From Natronobacterium haloterrestre (GTDB lineage Archaea; Halobacteriota; Halobacteria; Halobacteriales; Natrialbaceae), in NCBI RefSeq assembly GCF_900112205.1, contig NZ_FOKW01000009.1, positions 124,001-188,000 of the forward strand: 64,000 nucleotides of DNA, read 5' to 3'. Within the stretch, counting starts at the first letter, position 1. Each line of letters begins with the position of its first letter. Below are positions 33,210-42,867 of this stretch, piece after piece. The notes below the pieces were generated by a model. The model was not told the DNA's origin, ran no database searches, and saw only the letters and a program-made list of their open reading frames with translations. The position numbers and the translations under genes were made by a program.

Positions 33210-35660
33210 ATGAGTGATACGGAAGGGAGAACACCGACGACCGCATCCGGACCGGACTGGGGGCAATTCGTCCTCGTCGTTATAGCCGTTCTTTTACTAT
33301 CGCTTGCAGCCGTTGCCGTTCCGGCGCTCGGCGGCGTGAGCGTTGGTGAGTCGGCACAGGGAGGAGAGGACCCGGACGGTCCTGCTCAACTTGCCGAACA
33401 TGTTGAAGACGCAACTGGCGAGGAGCAAAACGATGCCAACGATGAGAGTGAAGAAGGTGATGAGGATGACGAAACTGGTGGGACTGAGCAGCACGAGCCC
33501 AAATCTGACGAAGGCCAGAATCCAGAGGAGGTCGATTCGGAGCCAGATGGAGAGAAGGGTGACGACGCGGCGGCCGACGAAGACTCAGAAACCGATGCCA
33601 CCGGTGACGACACGGATTCGGGAGAAGTTTCCGACACAGGCGACGAGGAAGTCGGAGACGAGCTTGATGAGGCCGATACGGATGCCGACCAACGCGACGA
33701 AGCCGGCGATGAACACAGTGGCAGTAACGACACCGAAACAGACGACGAAACCGACGGCGACGACACACAAGACGAAACTCCAGACGACGAGGCAGAAGAA
33801 GAAGAGGATGAGCCTGTAGACGACGAAGATGAGACCGATGAGGAACCAACTGACTATCGGATTACATTCGACGAAGAGCCGACACCCGGTGCAACGGTCG
33901 AGGTGACTCTCACAGCAGACGGTGAGCCAGTTGCGGGTGCCCCAGTCTACTTCAATGGGGACCAGATCGGAACAACCGGTACAGATGGAACGGTCGTCGG
34001 TGACGTGCCGTTCACGGAAACGCTGACCGTGGTGGCTGACCCGCCAGACGGTGATGTGTCCGAAACCGAGGGGTCGCAGGCGAATATCCAAGGCGTATTC
34101 GCTCACGGCGCCGGCACGGGACTTGCGAGCAGTAGTTCAACGACGGCGTCGACAAACAACGGGACGGAAACGACCGTCGAGATGGACGCCGACACGGCAC
34201 TCGAGATCGACGGGCCGGCGATTCCGGAGACGGACGTCACACTGTCGGCAACCGTCAACGAAACCCCGATTCCACAGGGGGACGTGCTGATCGACGGTGA
34301 GAAGCGCACCACCACCGACGAAGACGGAAACGCGACGATCGTCCTCCCACCGGAACCCGGAAACACGACCATTGCGGTTGAACGCGGCGATATCAGGGCC
34401 GAAGAGACGATCGAGGTGCAGGAACTCTCGTTCGAGGTTACCGATACGATCCCGTTCCCAGGACGTTCAGTCGACGTCGAACTCCACCACGGTGACGACC
34501 CGGTCGGGGAGACGACGGTGTTCGTCGACGGCGACGAAGCGGGTACGACCGACACCAACGGGAGCGCCACGGTCGGACTGCCGATGGCGAACGAAGCAAT
34601 ACTGACCGCTCATGCTGACGGCGCAACTGCGGAGACAACAGTCGATGGCCTCTACCGGAACGCCGCCGTTCTCGGCCTCCTCGGGGTCGGCGCGCTGGTT
34701 CTTACCGGACACATACTCGTCCGTCGGTTCGGCGTAACGACGTCGACCGTCCGTGCGTTACCCTCGCTGCTCGTGGCCCTCGTTCGACACAGCGCCGAAG
34801 TTCTGGCGGCGTTCGGCCGGCGAGTCGTCGACGCAGTCGTCAGCGCTGCACACGCACTCGAGCGGTTCGGCCACTGGCTGCTCGGCTGCGGGCGTGTGAC
34901 TGTTAGCGCACTCCGACGCGCCTGCCGCTGGCTCGTCGCGCTCCCAGGCGAACTCCTCGACAGGGGAGTGGCGGCTCTCGCCGTGATACACCCGATCCGA
35001 ATCTATCGGGCAATCGTCGGGGCTCTCCGTTCGCTGTTCCGTACATCTCGGGAGCGGGTGACCGAGACCACGGGACTCGGGACCGACGACGCGACCGACA
35101 CGCGAACGGAGTCGACGCCCGACGAGACCGTCCTCACGCTTCGTGATCTGTGGTCGGAGTTCGTCCGGCTGGTTCGACCGCCACGCGTTCGGACGAAAAC
35201 GCCCGGTGAGGTCGGCCGATACGCCGTTGACGAGGGCTTCCCGGAGCCGCCGATTCGAACCGTCGTTGACGCCTTCCGAGATACCGAATACGGGAACGAG
35301 CGACCGTCGCCAGGCCGCCTCGAGCGCGTCCGATCGGCGATACTTTCGGTCGCGGACGACCCGGATCAGGTCGATGTCGAGGCCGATCGCGTCATTGCTG
35401 ACGAGAACAGGCGAGAAGCCATCTCAGCCGAGTCCGATGCGGACACCGAAGCAGCTGACGCTACCGCTACAGCGGACGTCGAACTCATTCACGATAGTCG
35501 AGACGTGTACGGACCCGATGCAGGCAACACTACTGACACCGATATCGAGGACAGTGACCGGCCAGAAGGGCTCGATTCAACCGAAGACGAGCCGACGACA
35601 GTTCCGAACGCGAAGACAGACACCGAGACGAATGCTGGCCCCGGAGGTGACGACGCGTGA
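33210..35660 (+). CDS. Large acidic membrane protein with Ig-like repeats and C-terminal DUF4129
   Basis: 816 residues. The N-terminal helix (about 18-42) puts the next about 430 residues outside. First comes an extreme Asp/Glu-rich region (about 60-210), then two or three transthyretin/Ig-like regions (DGEPVAGAPVYFNGDQIG and NETPIPQGDVLIDGEKRT). A second membrane helix at about 490 leads to a basic, Arg/Ala-rich part. The C-terminal DUF4129 region starts DLWSEFVRLVRPPR at about 650. This is the first gene of a haloarchaeal membrane operon with DUF7269, DUF58 and DUF7519 proteins. DUF4129 and DUF58 genes commonly accompany MoxR, but the job of the whole is unknown. Confidence 0.8.
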   Translation: MSDTEGRTPTTASGPDWGQFVLVVIAVLLLSLAAVAVPALGGVSVGESAQGGEDPDGPAQLAEHVEDATGEEQNDANDESEEGDEDDETGGTEQHEPKSDEGQNPEEVDSEPDGEKGDDAAADEDSETDATGDDTDSGEVSDTGDEEVGDELDEADTDADQRDEAGDEHSGSNDTETDDETDGDDTQDETPDDEAEEEEDEPVDDEDETDEEPTDYRITFDEEPTPGATVEVTLTADGEPVAGAPVYFNGDQIGTTGTDGTVVGDVPFTETLTVVADPPDGDVSETEGSQANIQGVFAHGAGTGLASSSSTTASTNNGTETTVEMDADTALEIDGPAIPETDVTLSATVNETPIPQGDVLIDGEKRTTTDEDGNATIVLPPEPGNTTIAVERGDIRAEETIEVQELSFEVTDTIPFPGRSVDVELHHGDDPVGETTVFVDGDEAGTTDTNGSATVGLPMANEAILTAHADGATAETTVDGLYRNAAVLGLLGVGALVLTGHILVRRFGVTTSTVRALPSLLVALVRHSAEVLAAFGRRVVDAVVSAAHALERFGHWLLGCGRVTVSALRRACRWLVALPGELLDRGVAALAVIHPIRIYRAIVGALRSLFRTSRERVTETTGLGTDDATDTRTESTPDETVLTLRDLWSEFVRLVRPPRVRTKTPGEVGRYAVDEGFPEPPIRTVVDAFRDTEYGNERPSPGRLERVRSAILSVADDPDQVDVEADRVIADENRREAISAESDADTEAADATATADVELIHDSRDVYGPDAGNTTDTDIEDSDRPEGLDSTEDEPTTVPNAKTDTETNAGPGGDDA

Positions 35661-36334
35661 GTCGGATGCGAACGGTCGCGAACGGACTGCTCGCTCTTAT
35701 CGCGGTAGTCGCGCTCGGAGTGGCTGGCGTTCTCTCGATCCGACCCTCGGTACTGCCACCCGACCTCCTGGATGCGATCGTCATGGTGGAGGAGACAGTC
35801 GAACCCGACGATGTCCTCATCCGTATCGCTGGGCTCGTCGGACTTTTCGCACTGTGGCGTACGTACTTCTCGGGAGCGACCGACCTGCAAGACGGAGGGG
35901 TCGACCGAAACGCGGGATCGCAAGCCGCTGCAAGCGACACGAACGTGGTCGGCGAGGTGGCAAGCGAGCGCGTCGAACGAACGATCGAATCACTGAAACG
36001 CGGGAGCCGAACCGACCGGGAAACGGAGGCAGTCGTCGACGACCTGCGCGAAACGTTGCGGACCGTCGAGACTGCCAAAGGGCGATCGGACGAGGTTGCT
36101 GCCGAGCGCATTCGAGCCGGTGACTGGACCGACGATCGCATCGCAGCGGCGTTTCTCGGCGACGCATCTGCGGGCCGGTTGTCGATCTGGCACCGTCTGC
36201 GGATGTGGTTGTTCCCGGGGCAAACCTTCGAACAGCGACTCGAGCGGACGCTCGCGGAATTGGAACGATACGCGACGGATTCGACGAGCGATATGACACA
36301 GGACACCGACGGAACGGAGGCTGAGGATGAATAG
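35657..36334 (+). CDS. DUF7269 family membrane protein
   Basis: 225 residues with two N-terminal helices (about 8-30 and 55-70) and a long cytoplasmic part rich in Arg and Glu (ERVERTIESLKRGSR through ERTLAELERYA). It fits the DUF7269 proteins that occur between DUF4129 and DUF58 genes in haloarchaea. It starts at GTG 35657, overlapping the previous stop as GTGA, and its end overlaps the DUF58 start by eight bases, so translation is coupled throughout. Confidence 0.8.
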   Translation: MSRMRTVANGLLALIAVVALGVAGVLSIRPSVLPPDLLDAIVMVEETVEPDDVLIRIAGLVGLFALWRTYFSGATDLQDGGVDRNAGSQAAASDTNVVGEVASERVERTIESLKRGSRTDRETEAVVDDLRETLRTVETAKGRSDEVAAERIRAGDWTDDRIAAAFLGDASAGRLSIWHRLRMWLFPGQTFEQRLERTLAELERYATDSTSDMTQDTDGTEAEDE

Positions 36335-37730
36335 CGGACGCGTCACGCGGTGGCATTCGGGAGTCGTCGCGTCGGTCGTCCTCATAGCTACAGGGACCTT
36401 GTTCGGCTCGACACCGCTGTTGCTTGCTGCGATCGTCCCCCTCACGTACTTGGGCTATGCTGCGCTGTCTTCGGTACCCGACCCGGCGACAGCGGTGACG
36501 GTTGACCGCGACTGTACCCCCCAGAAACCGCTGCCAGGCGAACAGGTCGAAGTCACGCTGACGATTCGTAACGAGTCTGCCCGAACGTTGCCCGACGTCA
36601 GGATCATCGATCGCGGCCCGGAAAATCTGGAGGTGATCGACGGGGCGGCAAAAGATGCAGTCACGCTTCGCTCGGGCGAAGAGACCAAACTCACGTACAC
36701 GCTGCAGCCCCGACGAGGAACGTACGTCTTCGACGACACATGGATTCGCCTCCGAAGTCTGAGCGCAACCGCTGTTGCGACGGGGTCGGTTGCTGCTGAC
36801 GGCGACAGTAAAATCGAGTGTACGGTTCCCCTCGACGGCCTCCCGATCCATCGCGACACGATTCCAGTCACCGGCTCGGTCGGGAGTGACCGGGGTGGGG
36901 CAGGTTATGAGTTCCACTCGACCCGAGAGTACCAGCAGGGCGATCCGTTGAGTCGGATCGACTGGCGACGGTACGCCCGTACCGGCGACCTCGGAACGGT
37001 GCTCTACCGGGAGCAGGAAACGACGAACGTCATCGTGATCGTCGACGGTCGCACGGACGCCGGCGTCGCACCAGCACCCGGCCGTCCGGACGGGCTGACG
37101 CTTGCGGCATACGCGGGACTCGTGGCGAGCAGTGCCGTAATCGACGTCGGACACAACGTCGGCGTCGTCGGGCTTGGAATCCGCGGCGAGACACCAGGTG
37201 TGTACGAAGGGCCACCAGCCTACGTCGAACCCGGCAGCGGAGTCAACGTCGGGGCCAGAATCGCCCGTGTCTGTGATGCGATCGCCGCGCGTGGCAGCGG
37301 CGCGGAGCTTTCGTCGTCCGCCCGTGGCGCTCCCGAAGGGGACGCGCCCGATGACGGCGCTCGATCGCCGGCCGACGGCAATCGAACGGTTCGAGCGGAC
37401 GGCGGCGGGGCCAGTACTCAGTCGACCATGGCATCCGTCTCTCGCCTCGATGCCCTGTTCCCAGCCAGCGCGCAACTCGTTGTTTGTACACCTGCTGTCG
37501 ACGACGAGATCATCGATTTCGCGGTTCAACTTCGACGTCGCGGCTACCCGCTGTCGGTCGTGTCGCCGAACGTTACGGGTCGTGACGATGTCGGCGCGCG
37601 ATTGGCCAGGATTCGCCGCCAGTCCCGACTCGAGCGACTCCGCCGACTCGACGTTCCGGTCGCGGACTGGGATCCCGAAACGTCGCTCGTCTCTGCTCTC
37701 AGTCACGGCTTCGGAGAGGTGATTCGCTAA
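36327..37730 (+). CDS. DUF58 domain protein
   Basis: 467 residues. Two N-terminal helices are followed by an Ig-like beta region (EQVEVTLTIRNESARTLPDV). The DUF58 signature GYEFHSTREYQQGDPLSRID leads to DWRRYARTGDLG at about 190-225. A vWA-like part (VIVIVDGRTDAG) follows, with a low-complexity insertion at about 325-370. DUF58 proteins are typical partners of MoxR AAA ATPases, and the MoxR gene lies just downstream on the other strand. Its TAA and the next ATG overlap as TAATG. Confidence 0.87.
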   Translation: MNSGRVTRWHSGVVASVVLIATGTLFGSTPLLLAAIVPLTYLGYAALSSVPDPATAVTVDRDCTPQKPLPGEQVEVTLTIRNESARTLPDVRIIDRGPENLEVIDGAAKDAVTLRSGEETKLTYTLQPRRGTYVFDDTWIRLRSLSATAVATGSVAADGDSKIECTVPLDGLPIHRDTIPVTGSVGSDRGGAGYEFHSTREYQQGDPLSRIDWRRYARTGDLGTVLYREQETTNVIVIVDGRTDAGVAPAPGRPDGLTLAAYAGLVASSAVIDVGHNVGVVGLGIRGETPGVYEGPPAYVEPGSGVNVGARIARVCDAIAARGSGAELSSSARGAPEGDAPDDGARSPADGNRTVRADGGGASTQSTMASVSRLDALFPASAQLVVCTPAVDDEIIDFAVQLRRRGYPLSVVSPNVTGRDDVGARLARIRRQSRLERLRRLDVPVADWDPETSLVSALSHGFGEVIR

Positions 37731-39757
37731 TGGGGGAAACACCGGGAAGCGGTTCGCGGGACTCCCGCCGGAGCAACGGATCCACGAGCCAGAACCGCGG
37801 ATCTGGACCGCAGGCGTCGACCAGTAGCACTCGAAGCGAGAGCCGAACCCGGGCTCACAGTCCCGAACGTGCCAGCACGGAGACCGTCAGCGCATCTACG
37901 ACAGCGATCGCGACAATCCTCGGGACGCTCACCGGCGCACTCGTCCTTGCACTCGGCGTCGACGTTCTCGTTCCGGGAGTCGTCGCCACCATCGCCGGTG
38001 GCTTGCTCACCGCGACTGTCACGGCGACCAAACGCCGAACACCCGGAGCGCGGGCCGCCGGCAGTCTCCTCGTCGTCGTCACCGCAGTCGGAATCAGCGC
38101 GTCCGTCGGACTCGCTGCAACCGGCGGGCCGTCACTCGAACAACTCCTCTCTCGCGTCGGCGTCGTCCTCGCGATCGTGCTTGCGACCTTCGGCGCGACG
38201 GCAACTGTCACGGGTGCGATCGGAAACAACGCAGTCCGGTCCGCGCTCCCCGTCGCACTGCTTACCGCGCTTCCGATCGCCGTCGTGGCAGCACTGCATA
38301 TCGACCCCGTTCGCGACCGAGTCCACGAGTCAGTCGTCGGTCCGCTCGAGGAAGCGAATCCAAGCGGAATCGGGCTCGAACGTATTCTCTCCCCCGAGAA
38401 TCTGACAGGGAGTGCCGTAACTTTCGTCGTACTTCTCGTCGGATCGCTGTGGCTCACAGCCTACATTTTGCCACGACTGCCGATCCCGGAACTCGTTCCG
38501 CGGGACCGACGTTCCGAAACCCGCCGCCGGATCGACTGGGTCGCATCACGGTCGATCTGGAGCGGTACGTTCCTGCTGATCGGTAGTATCGTAGTGGGCA
38601 TATTCACCGTTCCCGCACAGAACGAGGATCTCCAGTACGTCGAGGACGTCGTCCCCGTATCGCTGTTCGAAACGTATCTCGAACCGGTCACGATGGCGAC
38701 AGAGCTTCGAATTGTCCTCCTCGCAGGAATCGGAGTGCTCACGACAGCCTATCTTCTCTCTCGCCTGCCAGGCCTCCACCGCCTCCGATACAGTACCACC
38801 CTCAGATGGGTTCCAGTGTTTATAGGCGGCGTGTTCGTCACGGCACTCGTCACGGTGGGCTATCCGCGCGTGTTCGAACACTGGGTACGCCCCGAAGTCG
38901 AACAGTCCATCGCCGAGCAAGAGACCGTCTTCTTGCCGATCCTCGAGGAGGAACTACAGCTCCAGGAGTTGCTGCCGATCCTGTCGCCGCCGAACGGGAT
39001 CGCAATTGCCGGCCTCGGAATCACCGGAATCGTCGGTGCCGTCCTTGGCGTGTTTCTGCTCCTCTGGCTCCTCGGCTCGTTTCAGCTCTTGCCGGACCGT
39101 GGCGCACCGGGCACGATCGGCGCTGCGGCGTTGGTGGGCGGAACGATCATCGCGGCGACCGCCGGCGCGTCAACGCTCGTCGTCACCGGGGGCGTCGCCT
39201 GCGCGATCGTTTCCTGGGACGCCGCCGTCTACGGCGTGTCGGTCACCGAAGAACTCGGCCGCGACACTGACGTCGGCCGACCGACGCTTTCGCACACGCT
39301 CGGCGCGGTCCTCGTGGGGGTCGTCGGAATCGGAATCGCGCTTGGTCTCAATAGACTTGCCGAGGCGATTACCGTCCAGACCGGTGTCACGATCGCGATC
39401 AGCTTGATCGTCGGCCTGCTCGTTTCATTCATTGCGGTGAAACGCCGCGCGACGTCGAAAGCAATCACGACTCGATCGACGACCGCGAGCCCACGGACCA
39501 CGGCCGCCACTGATCACTCCGTCAGCGCGGCGGGCGACGACTCCGTGGCCACGGCGAAGGACGCGACCGTCAGCGTCGATACGGTTCCCCTGCTGGATGT
39601 CCATGAAGCACGGATGCTTCGAGCCGCCGGCTTCGAAACGATCGGTGATCTACAGGCGGCAAGTCAGAGCGAACTCGAGGCGGTCACTGGCGTTAGCGAC
39701 GAGACAGTAGCTGCGGTGATAGCGGCAGTTGCCGACGGAAAAGACCGTAACGAATGA
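37730..39757 (+). CDS. DUF7519-type polytopic membrane protein with C-terminal helix-hairpin-helix
   Basis: 675 residues. After a disordered Ser/Arg-rich N-terminus (about 1-45) come about 14 hydrophobic helices. The last about 60 residues form a helix-hairpin-helix pair: LLDVHEARMLRAAGFETIGDL, then AVTGVSDETVAAVIAAV. That module usually binds DNA or proteins and is unusual on a membrane protein. This is the last gene of the four-gene operon. The family name DUF7519 is from memory of haloarchaeal MoxR clusters. Confidence 0.75.
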   Translation: MGETPGSGSRDSRRSNGSTSQNRGSGPQASTSSTRSESRTRAHSPERASTETVSASTTAIATILGTLTGALVLALGVDVLVPGVVATIAGGLLTATVTATKRRTPGARAAGSLLVVVTAVGISASVGLAATGGPSLEQLLSRVGVVLAIVLATFGATATVTGAIGNNAVRSALPVALLTALPIAVVAALHIDPVRDRVHESVVGPLEEANPSGIGLERILSPENLTGSAVTFVVLLVGSLWLTAYILPRLPIPELVPRDRRSETRRRIDWVASRSIWSGTFLLIGSIVVGIFTVPAQNEDLQYVEDVVPVSLFETYLEPVTMATELRIVLLAGIGVLTTAYLLSRLPGLHRLRYSTTLRWVPVFIGGVFVTALVTVGYPRVFEHWVRPEVEQSIAEQETVFLPILEEELQLQELLPILSPPNGIAIAGLGITGIVGAVLGVFLLLWLLGSFQLLPDRGAPGTIGAAALVGGTIIAATAGASTLVVTGGVACAIVSWDAAVYGVSVTEELGRDTDVGRPTLSHTLGAVLVGVVGIGIALGLNRLAEAITVQTGVTIAISLIVGLLVSFIAVKRRATSKAITTRSTTASPRTTAATDHSVSAAGDDSVATAKDATVSVDTVPLLDVHEARMLRAAGFETIGDLQAASQSELEAVTGVSDETVAAVIAAVADGKDRNE

Positions 39758-39815
39758 ACCATACCGGGTCACTGATACTGGCCTAAGACTGCGACTGAAC
39801 GGGCGTCTCGCGGAG

Positions 39816-40790
39816 CTACGATTTAGGCGTCGGCGTCTCGACCTGCCTCACGACGTCGCGAACGACGCTTGCCCCATCGACACCGTCGATCTGTGCGTCG
39901 GTCGTCAAGACGAGCCGGTGTTGCATGACCGGTTCGGCGATCCGTTTGACGTCGTCCGGCGCGACGTAGTCTCTGCCCTCCATGACGGCCCGGGCTCGCG
40001 CAGCCTCGAAGTACCGCTGGATGCCACGCGGCGAGATACCGATATCGACACGGCTGTCCTGCCGGGTTTCACGGGCGAGTGTCACGAGGTACTCCCGGAC
40101 TGATCGATCCATCGTAATCCGCTCGGGGACCTCCTGTAACCGTCGCACGCCGTCCGTCTCCAGTACCGGGTCGACCGTCGGCATCTTGGTGTTGCGCTGG
40201 CTGCGCCGTTCGATCAACTCGAGTTCGCCTTCTTTGCCAGGATAACCGATCGAGCTCTTGACGATGAAGCGGTCGCGTTGGGCTTCCGGAAGCTCGAACG
40301 TCCCTTCTTGCTCGACGGGGTTCTGGGTCGCGATCACGAGGAACGGATCCGGCAACTCGCGGGTCGTCCCATCGACGGTTACCTGGCCTTCGTCCATCGC
40401 CTCGAGTAGCGCCGCCTGGGTCTTCGGCGGAGCGCGATTGATCTCGTCGGCCAGCACCACGTTCGCGAACACCGGTCCCTCGGTGAATTCGAACTCCCCC
40501 GTCTGTTCGTTGAACACGTGCGAACCGGTGATGTCGTTCGGCAGCAAGTCCGGCGTGAACTGGATCCGCGAAAACTCCAATCCCAGCGCCTGCGCAAAGG
40601 TTAGTGCTGTCAGCGTCTTCCCCGTTCCGGGCACGTCCTCGAGCAAAACATGACCCCGGGCGAGCGCAGCCGTCAAGACCGTTCCCAAAAATTCACGATC
40701 CGTGATCACCGCATTGCTGATCCGATCAATCACCTCGGCACAGGTGTCACTTGCCGCAGCGACCGAGACATCCTCGTCTGCGTCTGCCAT
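39816..40790 (-). CDS. MoxR family AAA+ ATPase
   Basis: 324 residues. Walker A is EDVPGTGKTLTA at about residue 55, Walker B is LADEINRAPPKTQAALLEAM at about 115 and sensor 1 is VIATQNPVEQEGT at about 150. The C-terminal lid region contains DVGISPRGIQRYFEAARARA. MoxR ATPases act as chaperones that help assemble metal centres or membrane complexes together with DUF58 and vWA proteins. Here it converges on the DUF4129/DUF7269/DUF58/DUF7519 operon, with about 60 bases between the two ends. Confidence 0.93.
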   Translation of the reverse strand: MADADEDVSVAAASDTCAEVIDRISNAVITDREFLGTVLTAALARGHVLLEDVPGTGKTLTALTFAQALGLEFSRIQFTPDLLPNDITGSHVFNEQTGEFEFTEGPVFANVVLADEINRAPPKTQAALLEAMDEGQVTVDGTTRELPDPFLVIATQNPVEQEGTFELPEAQRDRFIVKSSIGYPGKEGELELIERRSQRNTKMPTVDPVLETDGVRRLQEVPERITMDRSVREYLVTLARETRQDSRVDIGISPRGIQRYFEAARARAVMEGRDYVAPDDVKRIAEPVMQHRLVLTTDAQIDGVDGASVVRDVVRQVETPTPKS

Positions 40791-40897
40791 CAGTCTCCAT
40801 TGACGTGGACGTTACATCAAGATTCTGGCGGATACGCGACGAAATGATACACCAACTACGGTGGTGACATGGGTCAACCGCCCCGGGGTCAAGTGGT

Positions 40898-40996
40898 ACG
40901 AGACGCTCCGCGTCTCGTCACTACGCGGGATCGAAGATCCCGCGAGGTCAGCGAACCCGAAGGGTTGGCTTGATCACGGAAATCTTCGATTTCCGT
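40898..40996. repeat. Array of four short-loop hairpins
   Basis: Four near-perfect hairpins follow one another, each with a three-base loop. They are ACGAGACGC/GCGTCTCGT (40898-40918, loop TCC), CGCGGGATC/GATCCCGCG (40924-40944, loop GAA), AACCC/GGGTT (40954-40966, loop GAA) and ACGGAAATC/GATTTCCGT (40976-40996, loop TTC). CGAGGTC (40943-40949) can also pair with GACCTCG just after 40996, enclosing the last two. No gene is present. It could be a mobile-element end, a REP-like element or a structured RNA. Confidence 0.75.
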
Positions 40997-41039
40997 ACGA
41001 CCTCGAGGCTCAGATCAATCCACACCCATTACGCAACTG

Positions 41040-41384
41040 ATGGACTCAATAGATACGCAACTGCATCCAAATACTAACCAGAAACAGGCAGTATTCCTCG
41101 CTATCAAGAGCGATAAAGACGAAATCCCGGTTGTGGACCGGGATGGCCGATTCATCGGTGCAGTAACTTCTCGGTCGATCATCGATACGATGCATCGAGA
41201 GCACCTCGAAGAGGTTTTTCTCCGGGCCGGCGTACAACAAACCGGGAATCGGATTACGGACGTCGTAGCTACTGATGTCCGCAGTGCTGTTCGAAGTCAA
41301 GCGCCATGGCTACTGTTCGGCCTCGTTGCTGGGCTTTTTCTCAGCATCATTTCGAGGCAGTTCGAGGCTACCGTTCGTGAGACA
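41040..41384 (+). pseudogene. Fragment of an MgtE-type Mg2+ transporter
   Basis: The translated stretch KDEIPVVDRDGRFIGAVTSR is a CBS-domain half, REHLEEVFLRAGV is its end, and SQAPWLLFGLVAGLFLSIIS with RQFEATVRE is the first membrane helix of an MgtE channel. Both the start of the protein and the remaining helices are missing. Past about 41385 the frame runs antisense through a UspA remnant. The CBS half may still be expressed from ATG 41040, but it cannot be a channel. Confidence 0.65.
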
Positions 41385-41570
41385 ATCGCCCTCGCGCTCG
41401 AGGACGTCCACGACGTCGGTCTCGGTGCGAGTCTGACTCGGCTCGTTCGTGTCCGCGACGTAGAGGTGAGTGACGGGCGCGTCGTGATCGCTGGCGATCT
41501 CGAGCGCGTGATCCAGCGCTACCGTCGCCGAATCGCTCCCGTCGATGGAAACGAGAATGCGGTCGTACAT
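41385..41570 (-). pseudogene. Truncated universal stress protein (UspA) fragment
   Basis: From ATG 41570 it reads MYDRILVSIDGSDSATVALD, then HALEIASDHDAPVTHLYVAD and DVVDVLEREGD, typical of the first half of haloarchaeal UspA. After that the frame changes and the ATP-binding G-x2-G-x9-GS part is absent. It meets the MgtE fragment head to head, so two broken genes have been joined. Confidence 0.7.
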
Positions 41571-41674
41571 GACCATCATCGACTACGACCCGGATCGGTA
41601 CACCGTTTGATCCGACGACGGAGTGACACCCTCCCGTCGCCGGACATGATCGTCGACGAAGTGGCAGTGACACG

Positions 41675-42352
41675 GTGAACGATTATCGGGATCCCGGTAA
41701 TGGTCTAGAACGGTTCGAATTCACTGTGACGGCATCAAAACCACGCGTCCGGCGAACAGGTGAAACCGGCGTTCGGCGGATCGTGAATCGCCTCTTACAC
41801 GCGGGAATTGTCGCCGCGCTCGTTGCGGGAATCCGGCGTCGCGACCCGAGCGTGATTGTCAACGGTGCCCTCTCACTGACGTTCGGCTCGTTGCCGCGAT
41901 ACCTCGAACGGCGATACGACGTTCACTTTCGGCCATGGCAGCGGGAGTGGATCTCGACGGCTGCATTGGTCCACACGCTCGGCATGCTCGGCCCGTACGA
42001 TCGTGTCTGGTGGTGGGACCATCTCGCACACACGCTCTCGGGGGTCGTCTTTGCCGGTGTTGTGGACGTGGTGTACCGATCCGACGTCGACGGAGAACGC
42101 CACGTTTCGAGTCGCTCTAGGACGGCGTTCGTCGCCGGAATTACTTTCGGACTCGGCTTCGTCTGGGAGGTATTCGAATACATCGTCCACGCACTCGGCG
42201 ATCGGATCGGGTTCGACCCCTTGCTCGTCCACTACGGACGGCTCGACGCCGTAGGCGATCTCGTCTTCGATCTAGTCGGGGCGATGATCGTCCTCCTGTT
42301 CGGGCGGGATCGGTTATCGAATCTCGTCGACTCGGAGAGGGACGAATCGTAA
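41675..42352 (+). CDS. Membrane protein, YjdF/DUF2238-like
   Basis: 225 residues with about six helices. WWWDHLAHTLSGVVFAGVVD and GFVWEVFEYIVHALGD resemble the conserved DH-x2-H-x2-SG and E-x2-E turns of YjdF/DUF2238 membrane proteins, whose role is unknown. A C-terminal DAVGDLVFDLVGA helix fits too. The start is a GTG at 41675 right after the broken genes. The first 40 residues are hydrophilic, so a later start is possible, though none is obvious. Confidence 0.65.
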   Translation: MNDYRDPGNGLERFEFTVTASKPRVRRTGETGVRRIVNRLLHAGIVAALVAGIRRRDPSVIVNGALSLTFGSLPRYLERRYDVHFRPWQREWISTAALVHTLGMLGPYDRVWWWDHLAHTLSGVVFAGVVDVVYRSDVDGERHVSSRSRTAFVAGITFGLGFVWEVFEYIVHALGDRIGFDPLLVHYGRLDAVGDLVFDLVGAMIVLLFGRDRLSNLVDSERDES

Positions 42353-42867
42353 CGCCCTGAACGAGCTATTCTTCCGTGGGGGGATCGATCAGTTCGACCG
42401 GACTGAGAACGTCAGTCCGCAACTCGGATATTTCCTCCTCGCCGAGACGATCATTCTCTTCGAGCACGTCAATTAGCAGTAGTTGATAGTATGTTTATTT
42501 ATTTATTTATGCTTGGGTGAATGTGACTGTAAGTATAGGAAGTAGCTGTTACACTGACGGCTTGTTTCAGGGGAGGAACCTTCATTTGAAAGCCAACGCT
42601 GCTATGTGTTCGACTACAAGTTTACCTGGCATCCAATGAACAGCAATTCGCAAAACCGGTCAGTCGAGAACTCGCGAATATACACGCGAGTAGTACGGGA
42701 GAAGTATGGATAGGGGAATGATTCTTATCCCCTGGTGATATAATTATGTTTCTTGTTATGGTCATGAGTGATGCAGTTGCGGCAGCATTACTCACAGGTA
42801 CAATTCGGAACCAGTCTCGGACTCCCTCTCCAGAGAGCCAACACATCTAAGAGTGAGTCCCATAGTT
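42353..42867. other. Intergenic region with a minus-strand remnant and AT-rich tract
   Basis: Minus-strand 42367-42490 reads YYQLLLIDVLEENDRLGEEE, then ISELRTDVLSPVELIDPP and a stop, with no start codon. This is a probable 3' remnant of an unknown gene. An AT-rich TTTATTTATTTATTTATG tract follows at about 42494. Upstream of the CNNM gene no clear element was seen. Confidence 0.45.

Noticed and set aside
35817-37742. 641-codon minus-strand frame across DUF7269 and DUF58
   Set aside because: Antisense shadow with no membrane or motif pattern; the sense operon has coupled overlaps.
42622-42846. 74-codon minus-strand frame before the CNNM gene
   Set aside because: No family resemblance, and it lies in AT-rich promoter-like DNA of the CNNM gene.
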